From assembly GCA_963764305.1 (NCBI GenBank), contig CAVXSD010000001.1, forward strand, positions 496,001-560,000: DNA of 64,000 bases, in the 5' to 3' direction. The position numbers were made by a program, and so were the translations under genes. Positions within the stretch are counted from its first letter, which is position 1. The number at the start of each line of letters is the position of its first letter. The notes under the pieces are model-generated. The model ran no database searches and was not told the origin of the DNA. It saw only the letters and a program-made list of their open reading frames with translations. Below are positions 54,354 through 62,704 of the stretch, one piece after another. This DNA is from Bog-473 sp963764305. Lineage in GTDB: Bacteria > Actinomycetota > Acidimicrobiia > Acidimicrobiales > RAAP-2.

Positions 54354-55172
54354 TCAGCGGGTGACGAGACCACCATCGGCGTGGATCACGGTGCCCGTGA
54401 CGTAGCTCGACGCATCGGAGGCGAGGAAGAGGGCCGGCCCCACCATCTCGTGGGTGCTCGCCACTCGCCGCATGAGACAGGCGACGGCCATGTTGGCGGT
54501 GGCTACCGGTCCGGTCTGGCGCACCATGTCCGTGTCGACAGAGCCGGGAGCGAGCGCGTTCACCCGGATACCGTCAGGAGCCAGGCCGGCGGCGAGCGCC
54601 TTGGTGTACGCGACCATGGCGGCCTTGGCGGCGGCATAGTGGGCGACGGTGGCGGAGAACAGCCAGGCGCCCGCCGACACGAGATTGATCACCGACGCAT
54701 GATCCGAGTCCCGGAGATACGGAAGCGATTCCTGGACGAGGAAGATGGGGCCTTTGACATTCACATCCAACGATTTGGTGACCCCAGCCTCGGTGAAGTT
54801 GCCGATGGGCTCGGAAAGTGCATTGGCCGCGTTGTTGACCACGACATCGATCGCACCGAATCGTTCCACGGTGGCAGCCACGAGGGCACGGACATCCTCC
54901 ATCGAGCCCATCTGGCAAGCGATACCAGCCGCGTCGATGCCCGCCGAACGCAGCGCCCTCTCGGATTCCCGGCATGCCTCGGGCTTGCGGCTGGCGACGA
55001 CCACACGAGCACCGGCCCGGCCGAACCCCTCGGCGATGGCTCGCCCGATCCCGCGGGTGCCACCAGTGACCAGGGCCACCCGCCCGTCCAGCCGGAAGAG
55101 TCGGCTGACGTCGGTCGCTTCGCTGGCATCCAACTCACCGGCACCGTCGGTCTCTGCCACCGAGTCGATCAT
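54354..55172 (-). CDS. SDR-family oxidoreductase
   Basis: 272 residues. VALVTGGTRGIGRAIAEGF, VVVNNAANAL, NLVSAGAWL and VAHYAAAKAAMVAY give the full SDR site; the end is SYVTGTVIHADGG. The first 28 residues before the fold are acidic and may be a tail. Transcribed from the AT-rich promoter region near 55254. Confidence 0.85.
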   Translation of the reverse strand: MIDSVAETDGAGELDASEATDVSRLFRLDGRVALVTGGTRGIGRAIAEGFGRAGARVVVASRKPEACRESERALRSAGIDAAGIACQMGSMEDVRALVAATVERFGAIDVVVNNAANALSEPIGNFTEAGVTKSLDVNVKGPIFLVQESLPYLRDSDHASVINLVSAGAWLFSATVAHYAAAKAAMVAYTKALAAGLAPDGIRVNALAPGSVDTDMVRQTGPVATANMAVACLMRRVASTHEMVGPALFLASDASSYVTGTVIHADGGLVTR

Positions 55173-55253
55173 GGTCCTCAGGCTCCCCTTCGTATTCGTG
55201 AGCGTTTCAAACCCAACTCGTGGAGTCGCAGTGGAAGAGGAGGGAGACGCTTT

Positions 55254-55267
55254 GTATATAATATTAC
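55254..55267. promoter_or_regulatory. AT-rich island (GTATATAATATTAC) in the divergent SDR / crotonase gap
   Basis: Stands out in GC-rich surroundings. It contains the palindrome TAATATTA and -10-like hexamers on both strands, about 80 bases from the SDR start. Promoter or operator candidate. Confidence 0.4.
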
Positions 55268-55405
55268 CCGCTGGGATCGACGGCATGATCGGGGACGTGC
55301 ACAGTGCGTGCATCCGCCCGCCGCCGCCCGTGAGATGGCTGGTTCGCGCCTCATCACTCCGAATGAGACGGCGCCTGCGGAGGAATCGAAATTGGTGGCG
55401 TTTGA

Positions 55406-55411
55406 TATGTT
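55406..55411 (+). promoter_or_regulatory. -10-like TATGTT 6 bases before the crotonase ATG
   Basis: The spacing and lack of a ribosome-binding site suggest a leaderless transcript from ATG 55418. Confidence 0.4.
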
Positions 55412-55417
55412 CGGCCG

Positions 55418-56224
55418 ATGAACAGCCTGGTCATCCCGGATGATCTCAGCACCATCACCTATGCCGTTCATGACCATGTCGCTTCTGTGACGTTGAACCG
55501 GCCCGAAGTGCACAACGCGTTCAACGAGCGAATGCAAGATGAGCTCGCCGGCCTCTGGCGTCATATTCGCGTCGACGACGGGGTGAGGGTCGTTGTGCTG
55601 ACGGGCGCAGGGAACCAAGCGTTCTGCACAGGAATCGATCGTGCCGATATTCCGATCGACGAAGAATACGACCCCTTCACCTACGACGACCCGGGACAAA
55701 AGGTTGGCCCCAAGAGCCAAGGGTTGTGGAAACCGGTCATTGCTGCGGTGAATGGCATGGCATGCGGCGGTGGGTTTTACCTTTTGGGTGAGAGCGACAT
55801 CATCATCGCCGCGGACAGCGCCACCTTCTTCGACCCGCACGTGACCTACGCGATGACGGCCGCGTACGAGCCCATCTTGCTCGCCGGCAGGATGGCGTTT
55901 GGGGACCTGGTACGAATGAGCCTCGTGGGGGTCCATGAGCGTGTTTCGGCGCAGACGGCACGTGAGGCAGGACTGGTGTGTGAAGTTGTCCAGCCGGAGG
56001 AGCTCCTCGAAACCTGTCGAGCGCTCGCGGAGGTCATCGCGGCACAACCGCCCACAGGCGTCCAGGCGACCCTGCGAACTCTGTGGGCGGCGCGGAACCT
56101 CTCGCCGGAGCAAGCTCTCAGTCTGGGAAACGTCTTCCTTCAGCTCGGCACGAGCGCTCGGGCTCTCCGAGAAGGTCAGGAGATCTTCACTCAGCAGACG
56201 CGAAGAGAGTGGAAGCTGAGGTAA
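55418..56224 (+). CDS. crotonase-family protein (enoyl-CoA hydratase-like) with altered active site
   Basis: 268 residues. VASVTLNRPEVHNAFNERM, VVLTGAGNQAFCTGIDRADI and VNGMACGGGFYLLGESDIIIA form the CoA-binding and oxyanion parts. Aligned with rat enoyl-CoA hydratase, the first catalytic Glu (E144) is a Tyr in GGGFYLLGESD and the second (E164) is a His in FFDPHVTYAM. So it probably is not a standard hydratase and may act as an isomerase, hydrolase or C-C lyase. Confidence 0.83.
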   Translation: MNSLVIPDDLSTITYAVHDHVASVTLNRPEVHNAFNERMQDELAGLWRHIRVDDGVRVVVLTGAGNQAFCTGIDRADIPIDEEYDPFTYDDPGQKVGPKSQGLWKPVIAAVNGMACGGGFYLLGESDIIIAADSATFFDPHVTYAMTAAYEPILLAGRMAFGDLVRMSLVGVHERVSAQTAREAGLVCEVVQPEELLETCRALAEVIAAQPPTGVQATLRTLWAARNLSPEQALSLGNVFLQLGTSARALREGQEIFTQQTRREWKLR

Positions 56225-56273
56225 CACGCGGGAGAGCAGGCCCGTTGCAGACCCACGCTGGAGGCCCAGACGC

Positions 56274-57839
56274 CTACGTGAGGCGCGATCGCAGTTCTTG
56301 CTTGAGGACCTTGCCCATTGCGTTCCTGGGCAGCGTGTCGACGACCTCCAATTGCTCGGGCCACTTCTGCACGGCGAGCCCTTGGAGGCGGCAGTACTCG
56401 CGGATGTCGGTCAGCTCCACCTCGCGTCCGTCCCGCGGAACGACAACGGCCACGACACGCTCTCCCGTGCGCGGGTCGGGCATGCCAAGCACCGTCGCAT
56501 CAGCGACGTCAGGATGGCGGAAGAGCAATTCCTCGACCTCGAGAACCGAGATATTCTCGGCGTTACGGATGATGATGTCCTTGACGCGACCCGTGATGCG
56601 GACGTTTCCGTCCACATCGATCGTACCGAGGTCCCCGGTGTGGAACCATCCGCTGCCATCAATCGCATCGTCGTCGAGCGCCGCATCGACGTAGCCGGTG
56701 AAGCTCTGCGGACCCCGAAGTTGGAGCTCACCCTCCTGCCCGGGGCCGCAGACATTGCCTCCCGGGTCCACCGCGCGCACCGAGACACCCTGCGCCGGAC
56801 GACCGACGGACGTCGAGACGATCTCGCTGGCGTCAGTCGGTGCCGCAGACGTCGCGTTCGGGAATTCGGTGAGGCCCCAGCTGCCCACCAGGGGCACGTC
56901 GAACATTGCCCGCATCTCATCGTGGATCTCGGTGGGGACAGGGGCACCCCCGAAACACCCGAACCGCAACCGGGGGAAGAGTGGTTGGTCATTGGCCGCG
57001 CGGGCAGCGTCCAGATAGGCCCGGAAGAACGGGACAGCGGTGCCCAGCACCGTCGGCTCGTACTGAGCCATCCGGCCCGGCGTCGTCGTGGGGTCGAAGG
57101 TCTCGAACAGGACGAGGTGTACGCCGCCGCGGAGGCTCGCGGCAAGAACCGACGCGCCACCGATGTGCGTGATCGGCCAAGGGATCGGATAGACGTCCTT
57201 CTCGCCCAATCCCATCAGGTCGAGCAAGGCGTTGGCCGAGGCCATGATGCTGGCGTCGGTATGGCGGGCGCCCTTGGGATCGGCCGTGGTGCCTGAGGAG
57301 TAGTAGATCCAACGTGGCCCGTCGAGTGGCGCGGGCAGCGCCAGCGCGTCCGGGTCTGCTGTCGGCAACCTGAGCCCTCCCCGTGATCCTGGAGCGCCGA
57401 GATCGTGCAAATCGACCTCCATCACGGTAAAGCCGTTGGTCGCCGCGAGGTCCCGCGCCATGGCCCCATGCTGGAAGCCACGCCATTCCTCGGGCACGAC
57501 CAGGAGCTGGGTGCCGACCTGTCGGGTAATGAACGACACCTCCCGCTCGCGCAGAATTGGGATCAACGGGTTCTGCACAGCGCCGATCCGTGCCAATGCG
57601 AGAAGGAGCACCACAGCATCAAGAGAGGTTGGCAACTGCCAGGACACAATCGTGCCCGCGGTGACTCCCCGAGCTGAGAGCGCGGCGGCGGATGCCTCGG
57701 CTGCGTCGCGGAGCTGGATTCGGTTCAACGAGCTGCCGTGATCGTCCGACACGACCGGCGCCTCCGGGCTCTCCTCGACGGCTCGGACGACCAGGTCCCA
57801 CAGCGTCGGCGGCAGCGGTGTGCGCATCGCGTTGTTCAA
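56274..57839 (-). CDS. AMP-binding acyl-CoA synthetase/ligase
   Basis: 521 residues from TTG 57839, whose TTGA overlaps the TetR stop; ATG 57827 is a good alternative. YYSSGTTADPKGARH is the ATP loop, SWGLTEFP the adenine motif, TGDLGTIDVDGNVRITGRVKD the A7-A8 region and PRNAMGKVLKQEL carries the catalytic Lys. It forms acyl-CoA from a carboxylic acid. Co-transcribed with the regulator, which likely senses an acyl-CoA or acid of the pathway. Confidence 0.9.
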   Translation of the reverse strand: MNNAMRTPLPPTLWDLVVRAVEESPEAPVVSDDHGSSLNRIQLRDAAEASAAALSARGVTAGTIVSWQLPTSLDAVVLLLALARIGAVQNPLIPILREREVSFITRQVGTQLLVVPEEWRGFQHGAMARDLAATNGFTVMEVDLHDLGAPGSRGGLRLPTADPDALALPAPLDGPRWIYYSSGTTADPKGARHTDASIMASANALLDLMGLGEKDVYPIPWPITHIGGASVLAASLRGGVHLVLFETFDPTTTPGRMAQYEPTVLGTAVPFFRAYLDAARAANDQPLFPRLRFGCFGGAPVPTEIHDEMRAMFDVPLVGSWGLTEFPNATSAAPTDASEIVSTSVGRPAQGVSVRAVDPGGNVCGPGQEGELQLRGPQSFTGYVDAALDDDAIDGSGWFHTGDLGTIDVDGNVRITGRVKDIIIRNAENISVLEVEELLFRHPDVADATVLGMPDPRTGERVVAVVVPRDGREVELTDIREYCRLQGLAVQKWPEQLEVVDTLPRNAMGKVLKQELRSRLT

Positions 57840-58501
57840 CGGACTTCTCGCATTTTGGCGGGCTCTCGGCGGGTCCGGACCTCATCGGCCGGGACCTCAT
57901 CGGCCGGGACCTCGGGCCCGTCTCCAAAAATGAGGTCGATGCTCTCACTCAGGTAGTCGTACACACCCGTGATCGGCAGACGACCGGCAGACCATGCACG
58001 CAACTGGCTGTCGAGAACGGCATCCATCGTCCGGACGATCGTGCGTGCTCGGCCTGGCTCCAGATCTCCTAGCAACTTCATGTACACGCCCGTCGTCGTC
58101 TGGTCCAGCCTCTCGAGGATCTCCGTGGCGAAAGGGTCGGACGACAGCTCGAGTGACGCGATGAGCCGGGCCAACTGGGGCTGGTGCTGGAAGGCCCGGA
58201 CCGAACGGTGAAGCGCGTCGGTGAGCTTCTCCCGTGGCGTCCGACCCTGCGGGGGATGACGAACGAGGCTCGCCTTCAGCGTGGCGGCCCACTTGATCAG
58301 CACCTCCGCGAAGAGATGCTCCTTTGACGAGAAGTAGTGGTACAGGGTCCCGAGAGCGACGTCGGCTTCTTCGGCCACGTCCTTGATCTGTATGCGCTCG
58401 TACTCGTCTCGCTCCAGGAGCGCCAGGCCGGCGTCGATGATGCGCTGGCGGCGTGCCCGCTGGTCTTCGGTCAATACGTTCGGCGATACCGGTTCTGCCA
58501 T
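57836..58501 (-). CDS. TetR-family transcriptional regulator
   Basis: 221 residues from ATG 58501. IQIKDVAEEADVALGTLYHYFSSKEHLFAEVL (in parts) is the helix-turn-helix. The C terminus has a PADEVPADEV repeat coded by a 15-base duplication. Downstream synthetase is coupled. A perfect inverted repeat lies 48 bases upstream of the start. By family, the C-terminal domain binds a small ligand, perhaps an acyl-CoA, as in KstR-like regulators. Confidence 0.9.
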   Translation of the reverse strand: MAEPVSPNVLTEDQRARRQRIIDAGLALLERDEYERIQIKDVAEEADVALGTLYHYFSSKEHLFAEVLIKWAATLKASLVRHPPQGRTPREKLTDALHRSVRAFQHQPQLARLIASLELSSDPFATEILERLDQTTTGVYMKLLGDLEPGRARTIVRTMDAVLDSQLRAWSAGRLPITGVYDYLSESIDLIFGDGPEVPADEVPADEVRTRREPAKMREVR

Positions 58502-58548
58502 CCCAGCCTGTCCTTTGACACGACGCCAGCGTCCGGGCAGTCGTCCTG

Positions 58549-58571
58549 CCACTAGAAGCGAACTCTAGTGG
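58549..58571. promoter_or_regulatory. 23-bp operator-like inverted repeat for the TetR regulator
   Basis: CCACTAGA (58549-58556) and TCTAGTGG (58564-58571) are exact reverse complements around a 7-base spacer, in the gap between the divergent TetR and P450 genes. A third half-site, TTCTAGTAGG, lies near 58621-58630. It should allow self-repression and control of the P450 side. Confidence 0.68.
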
Positions 58572-58814
58572 ATGAGGGAAAACCAGCTAGTCTTGGCCGT
58601 TGTGGGCAGATCGAAACTGGGTTCTAGTAGGAGGAGTCGTGGTGGCCGCGGGAGCTTGGTCGGACGGCCAGAACGACGGTGCTTCGTGAGCGTCGCGGAT
58701 GACCGGAACGTGGCCGATGTTGCTGTTGTGACATCGCTCTCACAGATCTGCGTGTGCTGCCCCGGATGAAACGATGCGTGTGATGGAGACTCGAGCGGTT
58801 CGAGGTGAACGAGA

Positions 58815-60023
58815 ATGAGCAGATTCCCCGGTCAACCTGACGACCTGCGTTGGGACCCCTTCGACGAATCACTCAAGGATGACCCGCATCCGGTGTGGAA
58901 GCGTCTCCGCGACGAGGCGCCGGCGTATTACGACGAGCACTACGACTTTTGGGCGCTGAGTCGGTTCGAGGATGTCGAGCGAGCCCACCGGGACCCACAG
59001 CGCTACAGCTCGGCACATTCCACCGTCTTGGAATCCATGACGGAGGAAGCCCAGACCGAGGGCATGATGATCTTCCTCGACCCGCCGGAGCACACCGGCC
59101 TGCGCCGTTTGGTGTCGAAGGCGTTCACGCCGCGCCGGGTCGCAGAGCTCGAGGACGACATCCGAACGCTCTGCGCAGGTCTGCTCGATCTGCAGCTGGG
59201 TCAGGAAAGCTTCGACTACGTGCAGGATTTCGGCGCCCGTCTCCCCGCCACGGTTATTGCCACCCTGCTTGGTGTCCCGGAGGCGGACCGTGAGGACGTC
59301 CGTCACCACATCGACGGACTCTTTCATATAGAGCCCGGGGTTGGCATGGCCAATGACGCGTCGTTGGAATCCGGGGCGTGGCTGTACAACTACATCGCCC
59401 AACAGGTCGAGGAACGACAACGGAAACCGCGGGATGACATGCTGACGGACCTCGTACAGGCCGAGATCGTCGGCAACGATGGCAGCCCGCGACGCCTCAC
59501 TCCTTCGGAATGCGCGGGGTTCGGCATCCTTCTGGTCAGCGCCGGCACGGAAACGGTGGCCCGTTTGCTGGGATGGGCTGGTCTCATCCTGGCGGACCAT
59601 CCTGAGCAGCTGACCGCGTTGGCGCAGGATGCGGATCTGATTCCCAATGCCGTCGAGGAGCTCCTTCGTTACGAGTCCCCGTCACCAGTGCAAGGGCGGT
59701 GGCTCACCGAAGACATCGAACTCCATGGGCATCACATCCCGGCGAATTCGAAGGTGCTCCTGCTGACTGGCTCAGCAGGCCGCGACGAGCGCGTGTATCC
59801 TGCAGCAGATTCGTTCGACATTCGTCGTGACTTCAAGTTGCACGTGGCGTTCGGATACGGAATTCACTTCTGTCTCGGTGCAGCATTGGCCCGCATGGAA
59901 GGCAAAATAGCGCTCGAAGAGACGTTCAAGCGCTTCAAGAGTTGGACGGTGGACAAGGAGCGTTCGGTCCCGCTCCACACCAGCACCGTTCGCGGCTACC
60001 TGCGGTTGCCCATCCGGGTCTAG
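58815..60023 (+). CDS. cytochrome P450
   Basis: 402 residues. LVSAGTETVARLLGWAG is the I-helix with the acid-alcohol pair (Glu-Thr), AVEELLRYESP gives ExxR and AFGYGIHFCLGAALARMEG the haem-binding Cys. FLDPPEHTGLRRLVSKAFTP is typical of soluble bacterial P450s. It needs ferredoxin and reductase partners, which are not in the window. It probably hydroxylates the substrate of the surrounding pathway. Confidence 0.93.
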   Translation: MSRFPGQPDDLRWDPFDESLKDDPHPVWKRLRDEAPAYYDEHYDFWALSRFEDVERAHRDPQRYSSAHSTVLESMTEEAQTEGMMIFLDPPEHTGLRRLVSKAFTPRRVAELEDDIRTLCAGLLDLQLGQESFDYVQDFGARLPATVIATLLGVPEADREDVRHHIDGLFHIEPGVGMANDASLESGAWLYNYIAQQVEERQRKPRDDMLTDLVQAEIVGNDGSPRRLTPSECAGFGILLVSAGTETVARLLGWAGLILADHPEQLTALAQDADLIPNAVEELLRYESPSPVQGRWLTEDIELHGHHIPANSKVLLLTGSAGRDERVYPAADSFDIRRDFKLHVAFGYGIHFCLGAALARMEGKIALEETFKRFKSWTVDKERSVPLHTSTVRGYLRLPIRV

Positions 60024-60115
60024 GCCGCCGCTCCCACCCGCGCCCCACCCGCGCCCTCGCCTGCGCGGCGGCGCCTCTGCGGAATCACCGCCGGGCACTG
60101 CTCTCGCCGATTGGA

Positions 60116-60121
60116 TATAAT
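60116..60121 (+). promoter_or_regulatory. consensus -10 TATAAT of the amidohydrolase gene
   Basis: TATAAT lies 7 bases before ATG 60129 inside an AT island. Transcription would start at or close to the ATG. Confidence 0.55.
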
Positions 60122-60128
60122 ATATGTG

Positions 60129-61367
60129 ATGACCACGGTGCTGGAAGCAGATGTCGCCAAGATCCCCTGGATCGTGGACCTCGATGCGCACGTCGTCGAG
60201 CCTCCGGACGTCTGGTTCAGCCGCCTCCCAGCGCAGTTACGGGATGCGGGCCCGCACATCGAGTACATGCCCGGGGGGGTGCCCAAACTCGAGGGTGCCT
60301 CGTACGTCGAGGCTCCCGGAACCGACGGACCCGACGTGGCCTGGTGGTGCTACGAAGATCACCGGGCGTCCGTCAAGCGCACCATCGCCGCCGCCGGCTT
60401 CCCGGCGGACGAGGTGGTGCTGAAAGGCGTGACCTACGACGACATGCGGCCTGGCTGCTGGCAGCCGAAGGCGCGTCTGGAAGACATGAGTGTCAACGGA
60501 GTGGAGGCCCAACTCTGCTTCCCCAACTACCCCAGATTCTGCGGACAGCAATTTCTGTGGGGGAAGGACCGCACGCTCGCCTTGCTGTGCGTCGAGGCGT
60601 ACAACGACTGGATGGTGGAGGAGTGGTGCGGTCCGAGTGATGGTCGGCTGCTCCCGCTCTGCCTCATCCCGCTCTGGGACATCGAACTCGCCGTGGCCGA
60701 GGTGACGCGCAACGCTTCGCGCGGCGTGCGGGCCGTGGCCTTCAGCGAGCTTCCCACCTTCCTCGGCCTGCCCAGCATCTACTCGGGCTATTGGGACCCG
60801 TTGTTCCGGGTGTGCCAAGAGACCGGGACCGTGGTCTGCATGCACGTGGGATCGGGCACCAAGACTCCCCAGACGTCGCCCGACGCACCCGATGCAGTGC
60901 CCGCCACCATCCTCTTCGGGAACAGCATCGGCGGGATGTCCGACTTCATGTTCTCCGGTGTCCTGGAGCGCTTCCCGCAGGTCAAGCTGCTCTTCGCAGA
61001 GTGTCAGATCGGCTGGATCCCGTACCTGCTCGAACGGGCGGATGACGTCTGGCTGACCCATCGAGCGTGGAGCAACTCCCAGCTGTACTGTCCCGAGCCG
61101 CCGTCCACGTACTACTACCGGCAGATCTTCAGTTGCTTCTTCAAGGACGCGGTTGGCATCGAGCTCCTCGACCGCGTCGGTCCCCGCAATGTGGTCTTCG
61201 AGACGGACTATCCGCATCAGGACGGCACGTGGCCACACTCCGTGGAGGCGGCCGCCGAGCAGTTCGGCCACAAACCGCCAGAGGTCGTCAACCGCTTGGC
61301 GCGGGGGAACGCCATCGAGCTGCTCGGGCTCGACCTCCCGTTGGTGGCACCGAGGGTGAGCCCCTAA
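60129..61367 (+). CDS. amidohydrolase-family (Amidohydro_2) protein
   Basis: 412 residues from ATG 60129 (the in-frame TTG at 60111 overlaps the -10 box and is rejected). WIVDLDAHVVEPPDVW gives the first metal ligands, VVCMHVGSGTKTP the middle His and FETDYPHQDGTWPHS the last Asp. Related to 426-1682 and to the next gene. It ends 4 bases inside the convergent paralogue. Probably a hydrolase or decarboxylase. Confidence 0.87.
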   Translation: MTTVLEADVAKIPWIVDLDAHVVEPPDVWFSRLPAQLRDAGPHIEYMPGGVPKLEGASYVEAPGTDGPDVAWWCYEDHRASVKRTIAAAGFPADEVVLKGVTYDDMRPGCWQPKARLEDMSVNGVEAQLCFPNYPRFCGQQFLWGKDRTLALLCVEAYNDWMVEEWCGPSDGRLLPLCLIPLWDIELAVAEVTRNASRGVRAVAFSELPTFLGLPSIYSGYWDPLFRVCQETGTVVCMHVGSGTKTPQTSPDAPDAVPATILFGNSIGGMSDFMFSGVLERFPQVKLLFAECQIGWIPYLLERADDVWLTHRAWSNSQLYCPEPPSTYYYRQIFSCFFKDAVGIELLDRVGPRNVVFETDYPHQDGTWPHSVEAAAEQFGHKPPEVVNRLARGNAIELLGLDLPLVAPRVSP

Positions 61368-62647
61368 GCGGTGGCCTTGGCCGCGATCTCTGCCAGGTCC
61401 ACACCTTTCCCCGTTCGCTCGAAGCGGCCGTGATCGTAGGAGCGGATGGACACGTCGTGTCCGACCGCCTCGCCTCGCAGCGCCTGCACCGTGCAGCGCT
61501 CCCGTGGCCGATGCGCCAGCGGATCGAAGGAGTACCAGCGGCAGGCATTCTCCCAGGTGATCTTCTGCAGTTCGTCGTCCGGGACCCCGGACGCCACAAG
61601 AGCTACCTCTTCGGGAGCATGCGGCCACGAAGAGTCGGAGTGGGGGTAGTCACACTCCCACGCGATGTTGTCGATCCCGATCTGATGCCGAAGCTGGACC
61701 CCGACCGGGTCCGAAATGAAGCAGGTCAGGAAATGCTCGCGGAACACCTCGCTGGGCAACTTGCCTCCGAAGTCCTGCCCGGTCCACTTGTGGTGCATCT
61801 CGTAGGTGCGGTCCACCCGGTCGAGGAAGTAGGGAATCCAACCGGTCCCGCCCTCCGAGAGGGCGATGCGGATCTCGGGATACGTCTTGATCACGCGGGA
61901 CCACAAGAGATCGGAAGCAGCGCTGCAGATGTTCATCGGCTGCAGGGTGATCATCACGTCAACGGGGGCATCCGGAGCGGTGAGGGCAAGCTGCCCCGAT
62001 GAGCCGAGATGGATCGACAACACGAACTGTTCGTCGCACAGTGACGTCCACAGTGGGTCCCACGAGGCGTCATGAAAGCTCGGATACCCGAGGGCGGAAG
62101 GGTTCTCCGTGAAGGTGAGGGAGTGGCAGCCCTTGGCCGCCACTCGGCGCACTTCGTCCGCGCAGAGCTCGGGGTCCCAGAGCACCGGCAGGGCCATCGG
62201 GATGAAGCGTCCCGGGTACGAGCCGCACCACTCGTCGATGTGCCAGTCGTTGTAGGCGCGCAGCACGGCGAGCGCCAGGTCCTTGTCACGGCAGGCGGCG
62301 AACAGCCGGGCACTGAAGCCGGGAAAGGACGGAAAGTTCATCGAGCCGAGGACGCCTCCGGCGTTCATGTCCTTGATGCGCTCGTGGACGTCGAAGCATC
62401 CGGGTCGCATCTCGTCGAAGGCCGTGGGCTCGATCCCGTATTCCTCCCGAGGCCGACCAGCGACGGCGTTCAAACCGATGTTGGGGATGATGTGCCCGTT
62501 GAACTCCCAGACGTCGCTGCCATCGGGTAGGCGCTGCACCCTGGGCGCCCTGTCCTGAAACTTGGCCGGCAACCGGCCCTCGAAGAGGCCGGGTGGCTCG
62601 ACCAGATGGTCGTCCACACTGACCATGATCAAATCGTCGGCGTGCAT
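61364..62647 (-). CDS. amidohydrolase-family (Amidohydro_2) protein
   Basis: 427 residues from ATG 62647. MVSVDDHLVEPPGLFEGRLP, LSIHLGSSGQ and WECDYPHSDSSWPHAP match the family; RAYNDWHIDEWCGSYPGRF parallels the convergent neighbour, so the two arose from one family. Downstream of the solute-binding gene by 57 bases on the same strand, likely an operon that senses or uses one compound. Confidence 0.87.
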   Translation of the reverse strand: MHADDLIMVSVDDHLVEPPGLFEGRLPAKFQDRAPRVQRLPDGSDVWEFNGHIIPNIGLNAVAGRPREEYGIEPTAFDEMRPGCFDVHERIKDMNAGGVLGSMNFPSFPGFSARLFAACRDKDLALAVLRAYNDWHIDEWCGSYPGRFIPMALPVLWDPELCADEVRRVAAKGCHSLTFTENPSALGYPSFHDASWDPLWTSLCDEQFVLSIHLGSSGQLALTAPDAPVDVMITLQPMNICSAASDLLWSRVIKTYPEIRIALSEGGTGWIPYFLDRVDRTYEMHHKWTGQDFGGKLPSEVFREHFLTCFISDPVGVQLRHQIGIDNIAWECDYPHSDSSWPHAPEEVALVASGVPDDELQKITWENACRWYSFDPLAHRPRERCTVQALRGEAVGHDVSIRSYDHGRFERTGKGVDLAEIAAKATA

Positions 62648-62704
62648 AGCGACCCCCTCCTCACTGGGTTGTCAACTGAACCCAACCGGTTCCGGTTCCT
62701 GTGG

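Noticed and set aside
58572..58769. Possible 65-residue gene between TetR and P450
   Set aside because: Overlaps the operator and promoter region and has no recognisable features.
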